Part shown: piece after piece, positions 54,457-63,018 of the stretch
Layout of the letters: each line of letters starts with the position of its first letter
How positions within the stretch are numbered: position 1 is the first letter of the stretch
Assembly: GCF_024345225.1 (NCBI RefSeq)
Contig: NZ_BROD01000001.1
Location: 2,366,362 to 2,430,361 of the forward strand
Length of the DNA stretch: 64,000 nucleotides
Reading direction: 5' to 3'
Source of the DNA: Clostridium sp. TW13
Lineage (GTDB): Bacteria; Bacillota; Clostridia; Clostridiales; Clostridiaceae
Made by a program: the position numbers and the translations under genes
The notes under the pieces: model-generated
The model's database searches: none
What the model was told of the DNA's origin: nothing
What the model saw: only the letters and a program-made list of their open reading frames with translations

Positions 54457-56943
54457 ATGAATAAGAAAATTGTTATTGTTGGTGGCGTTGCTGGTGGTGC
54501 CTCTACTGCCGCAAGACTTAGAAGATTAAATGAAGATGCAGAAATAGTTATGTTTGAGAAAGGTGAATATATATCTTTTGCAAACTGCGGCCTTCCATAT
54601 TATATTGGAGAAGTTATTAACGAAAGAGAAAAATTAATAGTGCAAACTGTTGAACAAATGAGTGCCAAATTTAACTTAGATATAAGAACTTTAAGTGAAG
54701 TAATAAAGATAGATAAAGAAAATAAAACTGTAGTAGTCAAAAATCATAAAACTGGAGAGCTTTATAAAGAAAATTATGATGTATTGGTTTTATCTCCAGG
54801 TGCTACTCCAATTGAACCACAAATCCCAGGTATTTTATTCTGTGACAACTTATTTACTCTTAGAAATATACCTGATACTGATAAAATCAAAGATTTTGTA
54901 GATACTCAGAAACCTAGAAGAGCTGCAATCATAGGTGGTGGTTTTATAGGTCTTGAAATGGCTGAAAACCTTCATGAAAGAGGAATTAATATTACCTTAA
55001 TTGAAGCAAGCAAACAAGTAATGGCTCCTCTTGATATAGAGATGGCAAGCATTATCCATGAACACTTAGTTGACAAAGGTGTAGAGCTTATATTAAATGA
55101 TGGAGTTAATTCCTTTGATAATGCTGGCAAAACCATTATATTAAACAGTGGAAAAGAGATTGCTACTGACTTAATTATATTGAGCATTGGTGTTAAGCCT
55201 GAAACCACCATTGCCAAAGAAGCAGGCATAACCTTAAACGAGCGTGGAGCTATTGTAGTTGATAAGCATATGAAAACCTCTGATCCTGACATATATGCCT
55301 TAGGAGATGCTGTAGAAATACTTGATTTCGTAAATAAGAAACCTACAATGATTCCACTAGCTTGGCCTGCAAACAGACAAGGAAGAATAGTTGCAGATAA
55401 TATCTCCGGTAGAAATATAGAATATAAGGGCACCTTAGGATCATCAGTTGCCAAGGTATTTGATTATACTGTTGCAACCACTGGTAGCAATGAAAAACTA
55501 TTAAAGAAATTAGCAATAGATTATAAAGTTGTTCATATCCATCCTGGTTCTCATGCTGGATACTATCCTGGCTCATTTCCAATAGCTATAAAAATGTTGT
55601 TCCATCCTAACACAGGAAGAATATTTGGAGCTCAAGCAGTTGGTATGGATGGAGTTGAAAAGCGTATAGATGTTATTGCAACAGCAATTAAGGGCAATCT
55701 TACAGTTTTTGATTTGCAAGATATAGAAACCTGTTATGCTCCACCATATAATTCAGCCAAAGATCCTGTTAATATGCTTGGATATTATGCTTCCAATATA
55801 ATTGAAGGTATTGAAACCACAATTCAATGGGACGAAGTTGAGCAATTAGACAAAGAAACTTCAGTAATTTTAGATGTCCGTGAAGATTTTGAATTAAGCA
55901 CTGGAACCTTTGATAATTTCATTCATATTCCCTTAGGACAGTTAAGAAATAGATTAAGTGAGCTACCAAAAGATAAGCATATCTACACTACCTGCCAAGT
56001 TGGGTTAAGAGGCTATGTAGCATGTAGATTGTTAGAACAACGTGGATTTAAATGCAGTAACATAGATGGTGGATTAAAAACCTACCTTTATGTAAAAAGA
56101 GCTAACCAAAACATTAACAACCCAAATAGTAATGAAAATGATAAGGAAAAAGAGGTAGCAGCTATGCAATTAGATGATTTAGATATAACTGAAATAAATG
56201 CTAAAGTAACCTTAAATGCTTGTGGTCTTCAATGTCCCGGCCCAATAAAAAGAGTATTTGAAGAAGTCCAAAAAATGAATAATGGCGACATTCTAGAGGT
56301 AAAAGCCAGTGATCCTGGTTTCAGTAAAGACATTGGTTCTTGGTGCAATTCAACTGGCAATACTTTAATGAAAGCTGAATTTAATAATAAAGAAAAAGCT
56401 TTCGTTGCATATATAAAGAAAGGAAATACTGAAACTTCAGTTTCTCAAACTTCATCTACAACAGCCGTAACTAAAGATGGAGCCACCATAGTAGTTTTTA
56501 GTGGAGACCTAGATAAAGCTATCGCTTCCTTCATAATAGCAACAGGTGCAGCTTCTATGGGTAAAAAGGTTACCTTATTCTTTACCTTCTGGGGACTTAA
56601 TATATTGAAAAATAAGAATAAGCCTAAAGTAATTAAGGATACTATGGAAAAGATGTTTGACGTTATGTTACCTAGTCATCCTGGAAAGTTAAGACTATCT
56701 CAGATGAACATGATGGGAATGGGTCCTGTAATGATAAAAAAAATTATGAAAAAGCATAATGTTGACACTCTTGAAACATTGATTAAAAATGCAATTGATA
56801 TGGGAGTTAAGGTAGTTGCATGCTCAATGAGTATGGATTTAATGGGCATCAAGAAAGAAGAATTTATTGATGGAGTAGAAGTTGGTGGTGTTGCATCTTA
56901 CTTAGGAGCAGCAGATCAAGCTGGATTAAATTTATTTATATAA
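54457..56943 (+). CDS. Four-domain CoA-disulfide reductase-rhodanese-TusA-DsrE protein
   Basis: 828 residues. FAD/NAD(P)H disulfide reductase (1-450) with FAD motif VGGVAGGASTAARL and redox Cys44 in FANCGLP. Rhodanese domain (about 455-550) with Cys513 in YTTCQVGLRGY. TusA/SirA domain (about 583-655) with Cys593 in CGLQCPGP. DsrE-like domain (about 673-828) with Cys789 in VACSMSMDLMG. Such proteins reduce CoA- or poly-/persulfides and pass sulfane sulfur from cysteine to cysteine. All four sulfur-carrying cysteines are present, so a relay within one chain is plausible. Ribosome site AAGGAG; single gene. Confidence 0.93.
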   Translation: MNKKIVIVGGVAGGASTAARLRRLNEDAEIVMFEKGEYISFANCGLPYYIGEVINEREKLIVQTVEQMSAKFNLDIRTLSEVIKIDKENKTVVVKNHKTGELYKENYDVLVLSPGATPIEPQIPGILFCDNLFTLRNIPDTDKIKDFVDTQKPRRAAIIGGGFIGLEMAENLHERGINITLIEASKQVMAPLDIEMASIIHEHLVDKGVELILNDGVNSFDNAGKTIILNSGKEIATDLIILSIGVKPETTIAKEAGITLNERGAIVVDKHMKTSDPDIYALGDAVEILDFVNKKPTMIPLAWPANRQGRIVADNISGRNIEYKGTLGSSVAKVFDYTVATTGSNEKLLKKLAIDYKVVHIHPGSHAGYYPGSFPIAIKMLFHPNTGRIFGAQAVGMDGVEKRIDVIATAIKGNLTVFDLQDIETCYAPPYNSAKDPVNMLGYYASNIIEGIETTIQWDEVEQLDKETSVILDVREDFELSTGTFDNFIHIPLGQLRNRLSELPKDKHIYTTCQVGLRGYVACRLLEQRGFKCSNIDGGLKTYLYVKRANQNINNPNSNENDKEKEVAAMQLDDLDITEINAKVTLNACGLQCPGPIKRVFEEVQKMNNGDILEVKASDPGFSKDIGSWCNSTGNTLMKAEFNNKEKAFVAYIKKGNTETSVSQTSSTTAVTKDGATIVVFSGDLDKAIASFIIATGAASMGKKVTLFFTFWGLNILKNKNKPKVIKDTMEKMFDVMLPSHPGKLRLSQMNMMGMGPVMIKKIMKKHNVDTLETLIKNAIDMGVKVVACSMSMDLMGIKKEEFIDGVEVGGVASYLGAADQAGLNLFI

Positions 56944-56954
56944 TCTGTATAATG

Positions 56955-56991
56955 AAGGTCTGTAAATGAGGATACTCTCTTTGCAGACCTT
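56955..56991 (+). terminator. Terminator after the reductase gene
   Basis: 12-bp stem AAGGTCTGTAAA / TTTGCAGACCTT (one G-U), followed by TATTAT; T run weak. Confidence 0.7.
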
Positions 56992-57050
56992 TATTATAAA
57001 TTTAATTAATTTGCATATAATAACCTTAGTATATAAGGAGGATTGATTTT

Positions 57051-57617
57051 ATGAGAAAAAGTGTAAAAATAGGTATAATTGTAGCTGTAGTGTTAGTCTT
57101 ACTATTTATTCCTATTAGTGGCTACAATAATTTGGTTTCTCTTGAGCAGAATGTTAATGCTGCCTCATCTAATATCGATACTCAATTACAAAGAAGATCA
57201 GACTTAATTCCAAACCTAGTTAACACAGTTAAAGGATATGCAGCTCAAGAAAAGACCATATTCACAGACATAGCCAATGCTAGAAGCAAACTAGCTGGTG
57301 CTTCCACTACAACTGCCAAAGCCAACGCTGATGCTGAGCTTTCTGGAGCCTTATCTAGATTATTAGTTGTTGTTGAGAGATATCCTGACTTAAAATCTAA
57401 TGAAAATTTTAGGGACTTATCTGTTCAATTAGAAGGAACAGAAAATAGAATTGCAGTAGCCAGACAAGATTATAATACTGCTGCAAATTATTATAATACT
57501 AAAAGAAGAACATTCCCTAATAACATAATAGCTTCCATATTTAGTTTTCCTGAAAAATCACTTTATAAGGCTAGCGAGGGAGCTCAAAATGTTCCTTCTG
57601 TAGATTTTACTAAGTGA
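57051..57617 (+). CDS. lemA: LemA family protein
   Basis: 188 residues. One N-terminal helix (about 7-24), then a four-helix LemA domain with SNIDTQLQRRSDLIPNLVNTVKGYA and YNTAANYYNTKRRTFPNNIIAS. Membrane-anchored protein of unknown biochemical role, commonly next to a TPM-domain gene, as here. Ribosome site AAGGAGG. Overlaps the next start (GTGA). Confidence 0.95.
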   Translation: MRKSVKIGIIVAVVLVLLFIPISGYNNLVSLEQNVNAASSNIDTQLQRRSDLIPNLVNTVKGYAAQEKTIFTDIANARSKLAGASTTTAKANADAELSGALSRLLVVVERYPDLKSNENFRDLSVQLEGTENRIAVARQDYNTAANYYNTKRRTFPNNIIASIFSFPEKSLYKASEGAQNVPSVDFTK

Positions 57618-58411
57618 ATATAAACAGTAAAAGAAAGCAGTTTGCTTTCTTTTCATTAATTCTTCTTTTAGTAAACTTATTCCTGAGCTTCCCTGTAAAA
57701 GCTGAAGTCAAAATTCCAGAGTCTACATCTTATAAGTATGTAAATGACTATATCAATCTTATGGGAAGTGAAGAAGCAAATAAAATTATTTCTATAGGAA
57801 AAGAATTAGAAGATAAGACTGGCGCTCAGGCCGTTGTAGTGATAATAGACTCTACTAATGATATTCCAATTGAAGATTATGCTATTAACCTCTTTAGAGC
57901 TTGGGGAATTGGTCAAAAAGGGAAGGATAATGGTTTATTAATTCTCCTAGCTAAAAATGATAGAACGTGGAGAGTGGAGGTTGGACGTGGACTTGAGGGA
58001 GCAATACCAGATATATTAAGTAACAGAGTAATGGAATCCTTAGCAAAACCAAGCTTTATTGAAGGAAAATATGGAGAAGGCTTGCTTAACGCTTATAGTA
58101 AATTTAGTGACTATATTGCCACTGAATACAACGTTAAACTAGATAAATCACTAAATATATCTTTACCTGAACAAACTACTTCTAATTCAAATTCTGCCGT
58201 AAGAAAGATTGGTTTAGGAATCTTTTTGCTTCTATTTTTTCTAGATTTAATATTTAATAAAGGAAGAATTTCTTCTACGCTCTTTCAACTTTTACTATTA
58301 AATAGCTTTTTTAGGAATCATGGTCCTAGAGATGGTTCTTCTGGTAGTGGTGGTTTTGGTGGTTTTGGAGGAGGTTCTTCCGGTGGTGGAGGTTCAAGTG
58401 GACGCTGGTAG
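57614..58411 (+). CDS. TPM-domain membrane protein (YgcG-like)
   Basis: 265 residues. Signal peptide about 1-30, TPM domain about 38-175 (YVNDYINLMGSEEANKI, DNGLLILLAKNDRTWRVEVG, GLEGAIPD), one membrane helix about 198-215, and a Gly/Ser-rich tail ending GGGGSSGRW. The GTG start overlaps the lemA stop by four bases and has no clear ribosome site, so translation is coupled. TPM domains have been assigned phosphatase or repair roles in plants; in bacteria the function is open. Confidence 0.92.
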   Translation: MNINSKRKQFAFFSLILLLVNLFLSFPVKAEVKIPESTSYKYVNDYINLMGSEEANKIISIGKELEDKTGAQAVVVIIDSTNDIPIEDYAINLFRAWGIGQKGKDNGLLILLAKNDRTWRVEVGRGLEGAIPDILSNRVMESLAKPSFIEGKYGEGLLNAYSKFSDYIATEYNVKLDKSLNISLPEQTTSNSNSAVRKIGLGIFLLLFFLDLIFNKGRISSTLFQLLLLNSFFRNHGPRDGSSGSGGFGGFGGGSSGGGGSSGRW

Positions 58412-58594
58412 CTTCATACTTATTCCATTACTAATTACATATTTACTATATTTTACTCGTTAACACTCTATAGATCTATGGAAAATTTCATAAAACTCAG
58501 TCGCTTACCTCAATGATAATTCACATAAATGGATCTATAATTATAATATTATATACAATACAATTTAATCCCTTCTATAAATTATTATTAATAA

Positions 58595-58640
58595 AAAAAA
58601 TATAAGGGATAGATTAAAAAATCTATCCCTTATATTTTTT
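58595..58640. terminator. Bidirectional terminator
   Basis: Perfect 21-bp inverted repeat (58595-58615 with 58620-58640), four-base loop, A/T tails on both sides. It lies at the stop of the small membrane protein gene; the 227-base gap before it holds no gene. Confidence 0.9.
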
Positions 58641-58995
58641 ACTTTAAAGCATATCTAATATAATCAATTATACAACCGTAGATTATTATGGTCACACTAA
58701 ATGTAGCTATAAAAGTTCTAAAACTGATGCTTTTAAACTTATTTTGCCACTCTGGTCTTTTTTCAATTGCATCATCAGTATTTCTTTTTAGAACAAGTGC
58801 CGCTGTAATTATAAGACCTATACCTGCACCAAAAAATAATACTGCTCTAACAATATCCAAGGAAGGAACAAACTTTCCCTTATAAACAATTAATGAGATA
58901 CCTCCAATGATTACAAGAATACATAAAAATGTAATAGTAGCAATCTTAATAACTTTAATTATATCAAATATAATTTGTTTAACTTTAGTTCTCAT
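58639..58995 (-). CDS. Small membrane protein, unknown function
   Basis: 118 residues with three predicted helices (about 18-38, 49-68, 92-110) and basic ends. Not recognised. It lies downstream of the opp genes on the same strand, 26 bases after oppF, and could be co-transcribed with them. The ATG follows a weak GGGAG-like ribosome site. Confidence 0.65.
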   Translation of the reverse strand: MRTKVKQIIFDIIKVIKIATITFLCILVIIGGISLIVYKGKFVPSLDIVRAVLFFGAGIGLIITAALVLKRNTDDAIEKRPEWQNKFKSISFRTFIATFSVTIIIYGCIIDYIRYALK

Positions 58996-59021
58996 ATGTG
59001 CTCCCTACATAAATAATTGAA

Positions 59022-59999
59022 TTATTTATCAAATAAATGACAAGCTACAAAATGTTCTGGTTCTACTTCAACTAACTTAGGAGTCACCTTTCCACATATG
59101 TCTGTAGCATGCTTACATCTTGCCTTAAATCTACATCCTTCTGGCGGATTGATTGGACTTGGTACGTCCCCTTCAAGCATTATTCTTTGTCTATTTTTTT
59201 CAATTTCTGGATCAGGAATTGGAATTGCTGACAATAAAGCTTGAGTATATGGATGCATTGGTTTGGCATATAACTTTTCTGAAGTTGATAATTCAACCAT
59301 TGAGCCTAAGTACATAACGGCAACTCTATCAGAAATATGCTTAACCATTGATAAGTCATGGGCAATAAATAAATAAGTTAATCCCATTTCTTTTTGTAAT
59401 TTTATTAGTAAGTTAACAATTTGTGCTTGAATTGACACATCTAAAGCTGATATTGGTTCATCACAAAGTATAAACTTTGGCTCTACTGCAAGTGCTCTCG
59501 CAATACCTATTCTTTGTCTTTGTCCACCTGAGAATTCATGAACGAACCTGTTGGCATGTTCCTTATTTAAGCCAACTAACTTTAAAAGATCATAAACCTT
59601 TTGATTTCTTTCTTCTTTAGTCTTTGCTAACCCATGGATATCTATACCTTCTGCTATAATATCAGCTACAGTCATTCTTGGATTTAAAGAAGCATAAGGA
59701 TCTTGGAAAATAATTTGAACTTCTTTGGCAAAATTTGTTTTATCTCTTCCCTTTAGCTCATGAACTTTTTGCCCTTTATATATTACTTCTCCATCTGTCT
59801 TATCATACATTCCTATACAAGTTCTTCCACAAGTAGTCTTTCCACAACCTGATTCACCAACAAGACCTAATGTTTCTCCCTCTCTTAATACGAAAGAAAC
59901 ATCATCAACAGCCTTTAATATGGCATTAGGTCCTACTTTGAAGTACTTTTTCAAATTCTTAACTTCTAATATAACATCACCTTTTTTAGCCTCACTCAT
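59022..59999 (-). CDS. oppF: Oligopeptide ABC transporter ATP-binding protein OppF
   Basis: 325 residues. GESGCGKTT, FSGGQRQRIGIARAL, FILCDEPISALD and FIAHDLSMV. The C-terminal extension (about 265-325) has cysteines in GCRFKARCKHATDICG and ACHLF, the oligo_HPY region typical of peptide ATPases. Overlaps oppD by one base (TAATG). Confidence 0.95.
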   Translation of the reverse strand: MSEAKKGDVILEVKNLKKYFKVGPNAILKAVDDVSFVLREGETLGLVGESGCGKTTCGRTCIGMYDKTDGEVIYKGQKVHELKGRDKTNFAKEVQIIFQDPYASLNPRMTVADIIAEGIDIHGLAKTKEERNQKVYDLLKLVGLNKEHANRFVHEFSGGQRQRIGIARALAVEPKFILCDEPISALDVSIQAQIVNLLIKLQKEMGLTYLFIAHDLSMVKHISDRVAVMYLGSMVELSTSEKLYAKPMHPYTQALLSAIPIPDPEIEKNRQRIMLEGDVPSPINPPEGCRFKARCKHATDICGKVTPKLVEVEPEHFVACHLFDK

Positions 60000-61039
60000 T
60001 ATTTTGCACCTCCATCTAAGGATTGAACATTATCATTATTAAAGAATTCAATATTATCCTTTGGTACATCTGGATGATTTAACCAGCAAGCTGCCTCATG
60101 TCCATCTTCAAATGTAAAGTTTTCTGGTTGTTGTTCCAAACATATCTTCATACAATATTTACAACGTTGTGCAAATCCGCAACCCTTTGGTGGGGCAATT
60201 AGGTCTGGTGGTGTTCCCTTTATAGTATAAAGCTCTTGCTTATTTTCTAAATCTAGTCTTGGTACTGCATTAAGTAGCGCCCAAGTATAAGGATGCTTAG
60301 GATTATAGAATATTTCTTCTGTTCTTCCCTTTTCAACAATCTGACCTGCGTAGATTACAACCACTCTATCAGCTATATCTGCAACAACACCCAAATCATG
60401 AGTGATAATAACTACTGATGAGCCTATTTTTTGTTGAAGATCCTTTATAAGTTCAATAATTTGAGCTTGAATAGTTACATCCAATGCTGTAGTTGGTTCG
60501 TCAGCAATTAAAAGCTTTGGACTACATGCTAAGGCTATAGCTATCATAACTCTTTGTCTCATACCACCTGAAAATTCATGTGGATATTGATTTACTCTTG
60601 TCTCCGGATTAGGAATTCCTACTAGCTTAAGCATTTTAACGGCTTCTTCCATCGCCTGCTTCCTATTCATTCCTCTGTGGATGACTAAATTTTCTGCTAT
60701 TTGCTTTCCAACCTTCATAGTTGGATTTAATGAAGTAAGTGCATCTTGGAATATCATTGCACATTCTCCACCTCTATAATTTTGAAGTTGCTTTTTATTA
60801 AATTCTAAAATATTTTCACCTTTATATATAATTTTACTATCTTTTTTAATTTCACCTGGTTTTTCTATTATTGACATGATTGCTCTTGATGTAACACTCT
60901 TACCACAACCTGATTCTCCAACAATAGCTAATGCCTCTCCCTTTTCTACATCAAAGGAGATACCTCTTACAGATTGCACTTCGCCTGCATAAGTGTGATA
61001 AGATACTCTTAAATTCTTTACTTCTAGTATCTTTTCCAT
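59999..61039 (-). CDS. oppD: Oligopeptide ABC transporter ATP-binding protein OppD
   Basis: 346 residues. GESGCGKSV, FSGGMRQRVMIAIAL, LLIADEPTTALD and IITHDLGVV. C-terminal cysteine cluster GCGFAQRCKYCMKIC plus AACW; related peptide transporters carry a 4Fe-4S cluster here. Ribosome site TAGGAGG. Works with OppF as the ATPase pair. Confidence 0.95.
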   Translation of the reverse strand: MEKILEVKNLRVSYHTYAGEVQSVRGISFDVEKGEALAIVGESGCGKSVTSRAIMSIIEKPGEIKKDSKIIYKGENILEFNKKQLQNYRGGECAMIFQDALTSLNPTMKVGKQIAENLVIHRGMNRKQAMEEAVKMLKLVGIPNPETRVNQYPHEFSGGMRQRVMIAIALACSPKLLIADEPTTALDVTIQAQIIELIKDLQQKIGSSVVIITHDLGVVADIADRVVVIYAGQIVEKGRTEEIFYNPKHPYTWALLNAVPRLDLENKQELYTIKGTPPDLIAPPKGCGFAQRCKYCMKICLEQQPENFTFEDGHEAACWLNHPDVPKDNIEFFNNDNVQSLDGGAK

Positions 61040-61052
61040 TTTACAATTCCTC

Positions 61053-61970
61053 CTATTGACGTAATTTTGGATCTAAGGCATCTCTTAATCCATCTCCAAA
61101 CAAGTTAAATGATAAAACTATTAAACATAATACTATAGATGGACAAACCAATTGATATGGATAAAAAGCCATTGCTGATTGTCCTGATGCTAACAATGAT
61201 CCCAAACTAAAGTCAGGTGTTTGAAGTCCTATTCCCAAGAAAGAAAGGGATGATTCTGCAAATATTATACCTGGTATTGCTGTTGCAATGTCCAAAATTA
61301 AAAGTCCAATAGTGTTTGGAATTAAATGCTTTGTAATTATTCTTGCTGGTGAAGCTCCTAGTGCTTCTGCCGCCAAAACATATTCACATTCTCTCAATTG
61401 CATGATTTGTCCTCTTAACATTCTTGCTGTATTAATCCATGCAGTAAAACATAATGCAATAAGAAGTGATACTTTACCATTACCTAAAACAATCATAATT
61501 AACATTGTTAAAATTAAGTCTGGTATACTACTTATAATTTCAATAATTCTCATTAAAAGTTGATCAACAAATCCCCCAAAATAAGCCATTGCTGCTCCAT
61601 ATAAAGAACCTATAACTACCTTAATTGCTGTAGCTGATAAGGCTATCGCTATAGAAATTCTCGCACCAATCCATATTCTAGAAAATAAGTCTCTTCCAAA
61701 ATTATCGGTTCCAAACCAATACTGTCCATTTGGTTTAATATTCTTTTGTGATGAGTTTATTGATACATAATCAAGCCCTTTAATACTTGGCCCTACAATT
61801 GCTAAAATTATTATTATTATCAATACTCCTAATGCACACATTGCCATAGGATTTTTCTTAAGTCTTCTCCATGCATCTTGCCAGTAGCTAATATTAGGTC
61901 TAACTACTAAATCAGCATTAAGTTGTTCCGCATCTACGGGTTCCATCATTTCTTTTGTCAATTTCAACAT
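61053..61970 (-). CDS. oppC: Oligopeptide ABC permease OppC
   Basis: 305 residues, six helices with the EAA loop AAEALGASPARIITKHLIPN. N-terminal cytoplasmic segment about 40 residues before the first helix, normal for OppC. The frame runs to 61994, overlapping oppB, but TAGGAGG fits the ATG at 61970 best. Also contains FGTDNFGRDLFSRI, typical of OppC/DppC. Confidence 0.94.
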   Translation of the reverse strand: MLKLTKEMMEPVDAEQLNADLVVRPNISYWQDAWRRLKKNPMAMCALGVLIIIIILAIVGPSIKGLDYVSINSSQKNIKPNGQYWFGTDNFGRDLFSRIWIGARISIAIALSATAIKVVIGSLYGAAMAYFGGFVDQLLMRIIEIISSIPDLILTMLIMIVLGNGKVSLLIALCFTAWINTARMLRGQIMQLRECEYVLAAEALGASPARIITKHLIPNTIGLLILDIATAIPGIIFAESSLSFLGIGLQTPDFSLGSLLASGQSAMAFYPYQLVCPSIVLCLIVLSFNLFGDGLRDALDPKLRQ

Positions 61971-61980
61971 AGTTAGCCTC

Positions 61981-62934
61981 CTATCTCTTTCCACCAGAAA
62001 TTCTTATTCTTGGATCAACTACAGTATATAAAATATCTGTCAAAAAAAGAACAATTAAATATAAAATTGTAGTTAATAGTGTTTGTCCCATTATCATAGG
62101 TACATCTCTACCTGTAACTGCATCTACAAAATATTGACCAGCTCCTGGTATTGAGTATACTCTTTCAATAAAAAATGATCCTGTAATTACAAATGCTATT
62201 GTCAATGGAAGATTTGTAACTATTGGAAGAAAAGAGTTTCTGAATACATGTCTACTTATTACTTGTACTCTAGATAATCCTTTTGATTTTGCTGTCAATA
62301 CATAATCTTGACTTATATTATCAAGCATTGAAGTTTTCATAAGTCTAGCATAACCTGCTATATACGCAAACGCTCCTGCTAATGTAGGAAGCACTGTGTA
62401 CTTAAAACCTGATATAAATGACATTCCTTTTGTAGGCCATCCTATTATAGGAAAATAGTTTCCTGCTAATGTAATCTGCAAAATAAGAGCTATAACCAAA
62501 GATGGTACTGATACAAATATCATAGCTATTGTTACTATACCATAATCCACCCAAGTTCCTCTCTTTACAGCTGCAATAACTCCAAGAATTAGTCCTATCC
62601 CAATTCCAAGAATAATTTGTTGAATACCTAATCTAGCTGATATAGGTGCCTTTTCCTTCATTACACTTTGAATTGTTTGCCCTGGATATACTATAGATTG
62701 CCCAAAATCGAATCTTGTAATTATTCCTTGCATAGATTTAAGATATCTTTCAAAAACAGGTTTATCATAACCATATTTTTTATACATTTCTGCCCTTATA
62801 TTTGGTGGTAATTTTGAAACTTTCTCTGTTAACGGATCTCCTGGTACTGCTGCTAAAAGAAAAAATGTAGCTGTCATTATTATAAATAATGTAACAATCA
62901 TTGCACAAGCTCTTTTAATTAAATACCTTAACAT
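61981..62934 (-). CDS. oppB: Oligopeptide ABC permease OppB
   Basis: 317 residues, six helices. Starts MLRYLIKRACAMIVTLF, the usual OppB/DppB start; carries TAKSKGLSRVQVISRHVFRN (EAA loop). The frame opens at a GTG (62970) inside a hairpin; the ATG at 62934, with GGGAG upstream, is preferred. Confidence 0.94.
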   Translation of the reverse strand: MLRYLIKRACAMIVTLFIIMTATFFLLAAVPGDPLTEKVSKLPPNIRAEMYKKYGYDKPVFERYLKSMQGIITRFDFGQSIVYPGQTIQSVMKEKAPISARLGIQQIILGIGIGLILGVIAAVKRGTWVDYGIVTIAMIFVSVPSLVIALILQITLAGNYFPIIGWPTKGMSFISGFKYTVLPTLAGAFAYIAGYARLMKTSMLDNISQDYVLTAKSKGLSRVQVISRHVFRNSFLPIVTNLPLTIAFVITGSFFIERVYSIPGAGQYFVDAVTGRDVPMIMGQTLLTTILYLIVLFLTDILYTVVDPRIRISGGKR

Positions 62935-62960
62935 TTTTTGCCACTCTCCCTTCATTTTTA

Positions 62961-62990
62961 AAATGCACACCAGCTATCTGATGTGCATTT
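62961..62990 (-). terminator. Hairpin between oppA and oppB
   Basis: Stem AAATGCACA / TGTGCATTT, followed on the minus strand by TTTTAAAAA. No long T run, so probably a partial terminator or mRNA-stabilising hairpin that favours oppA over the membrane genes. Confidence 0.55.
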
Positions 62991-63018
62991 CCATAAGAAT
63001 ATCCTCTATATATAAATT

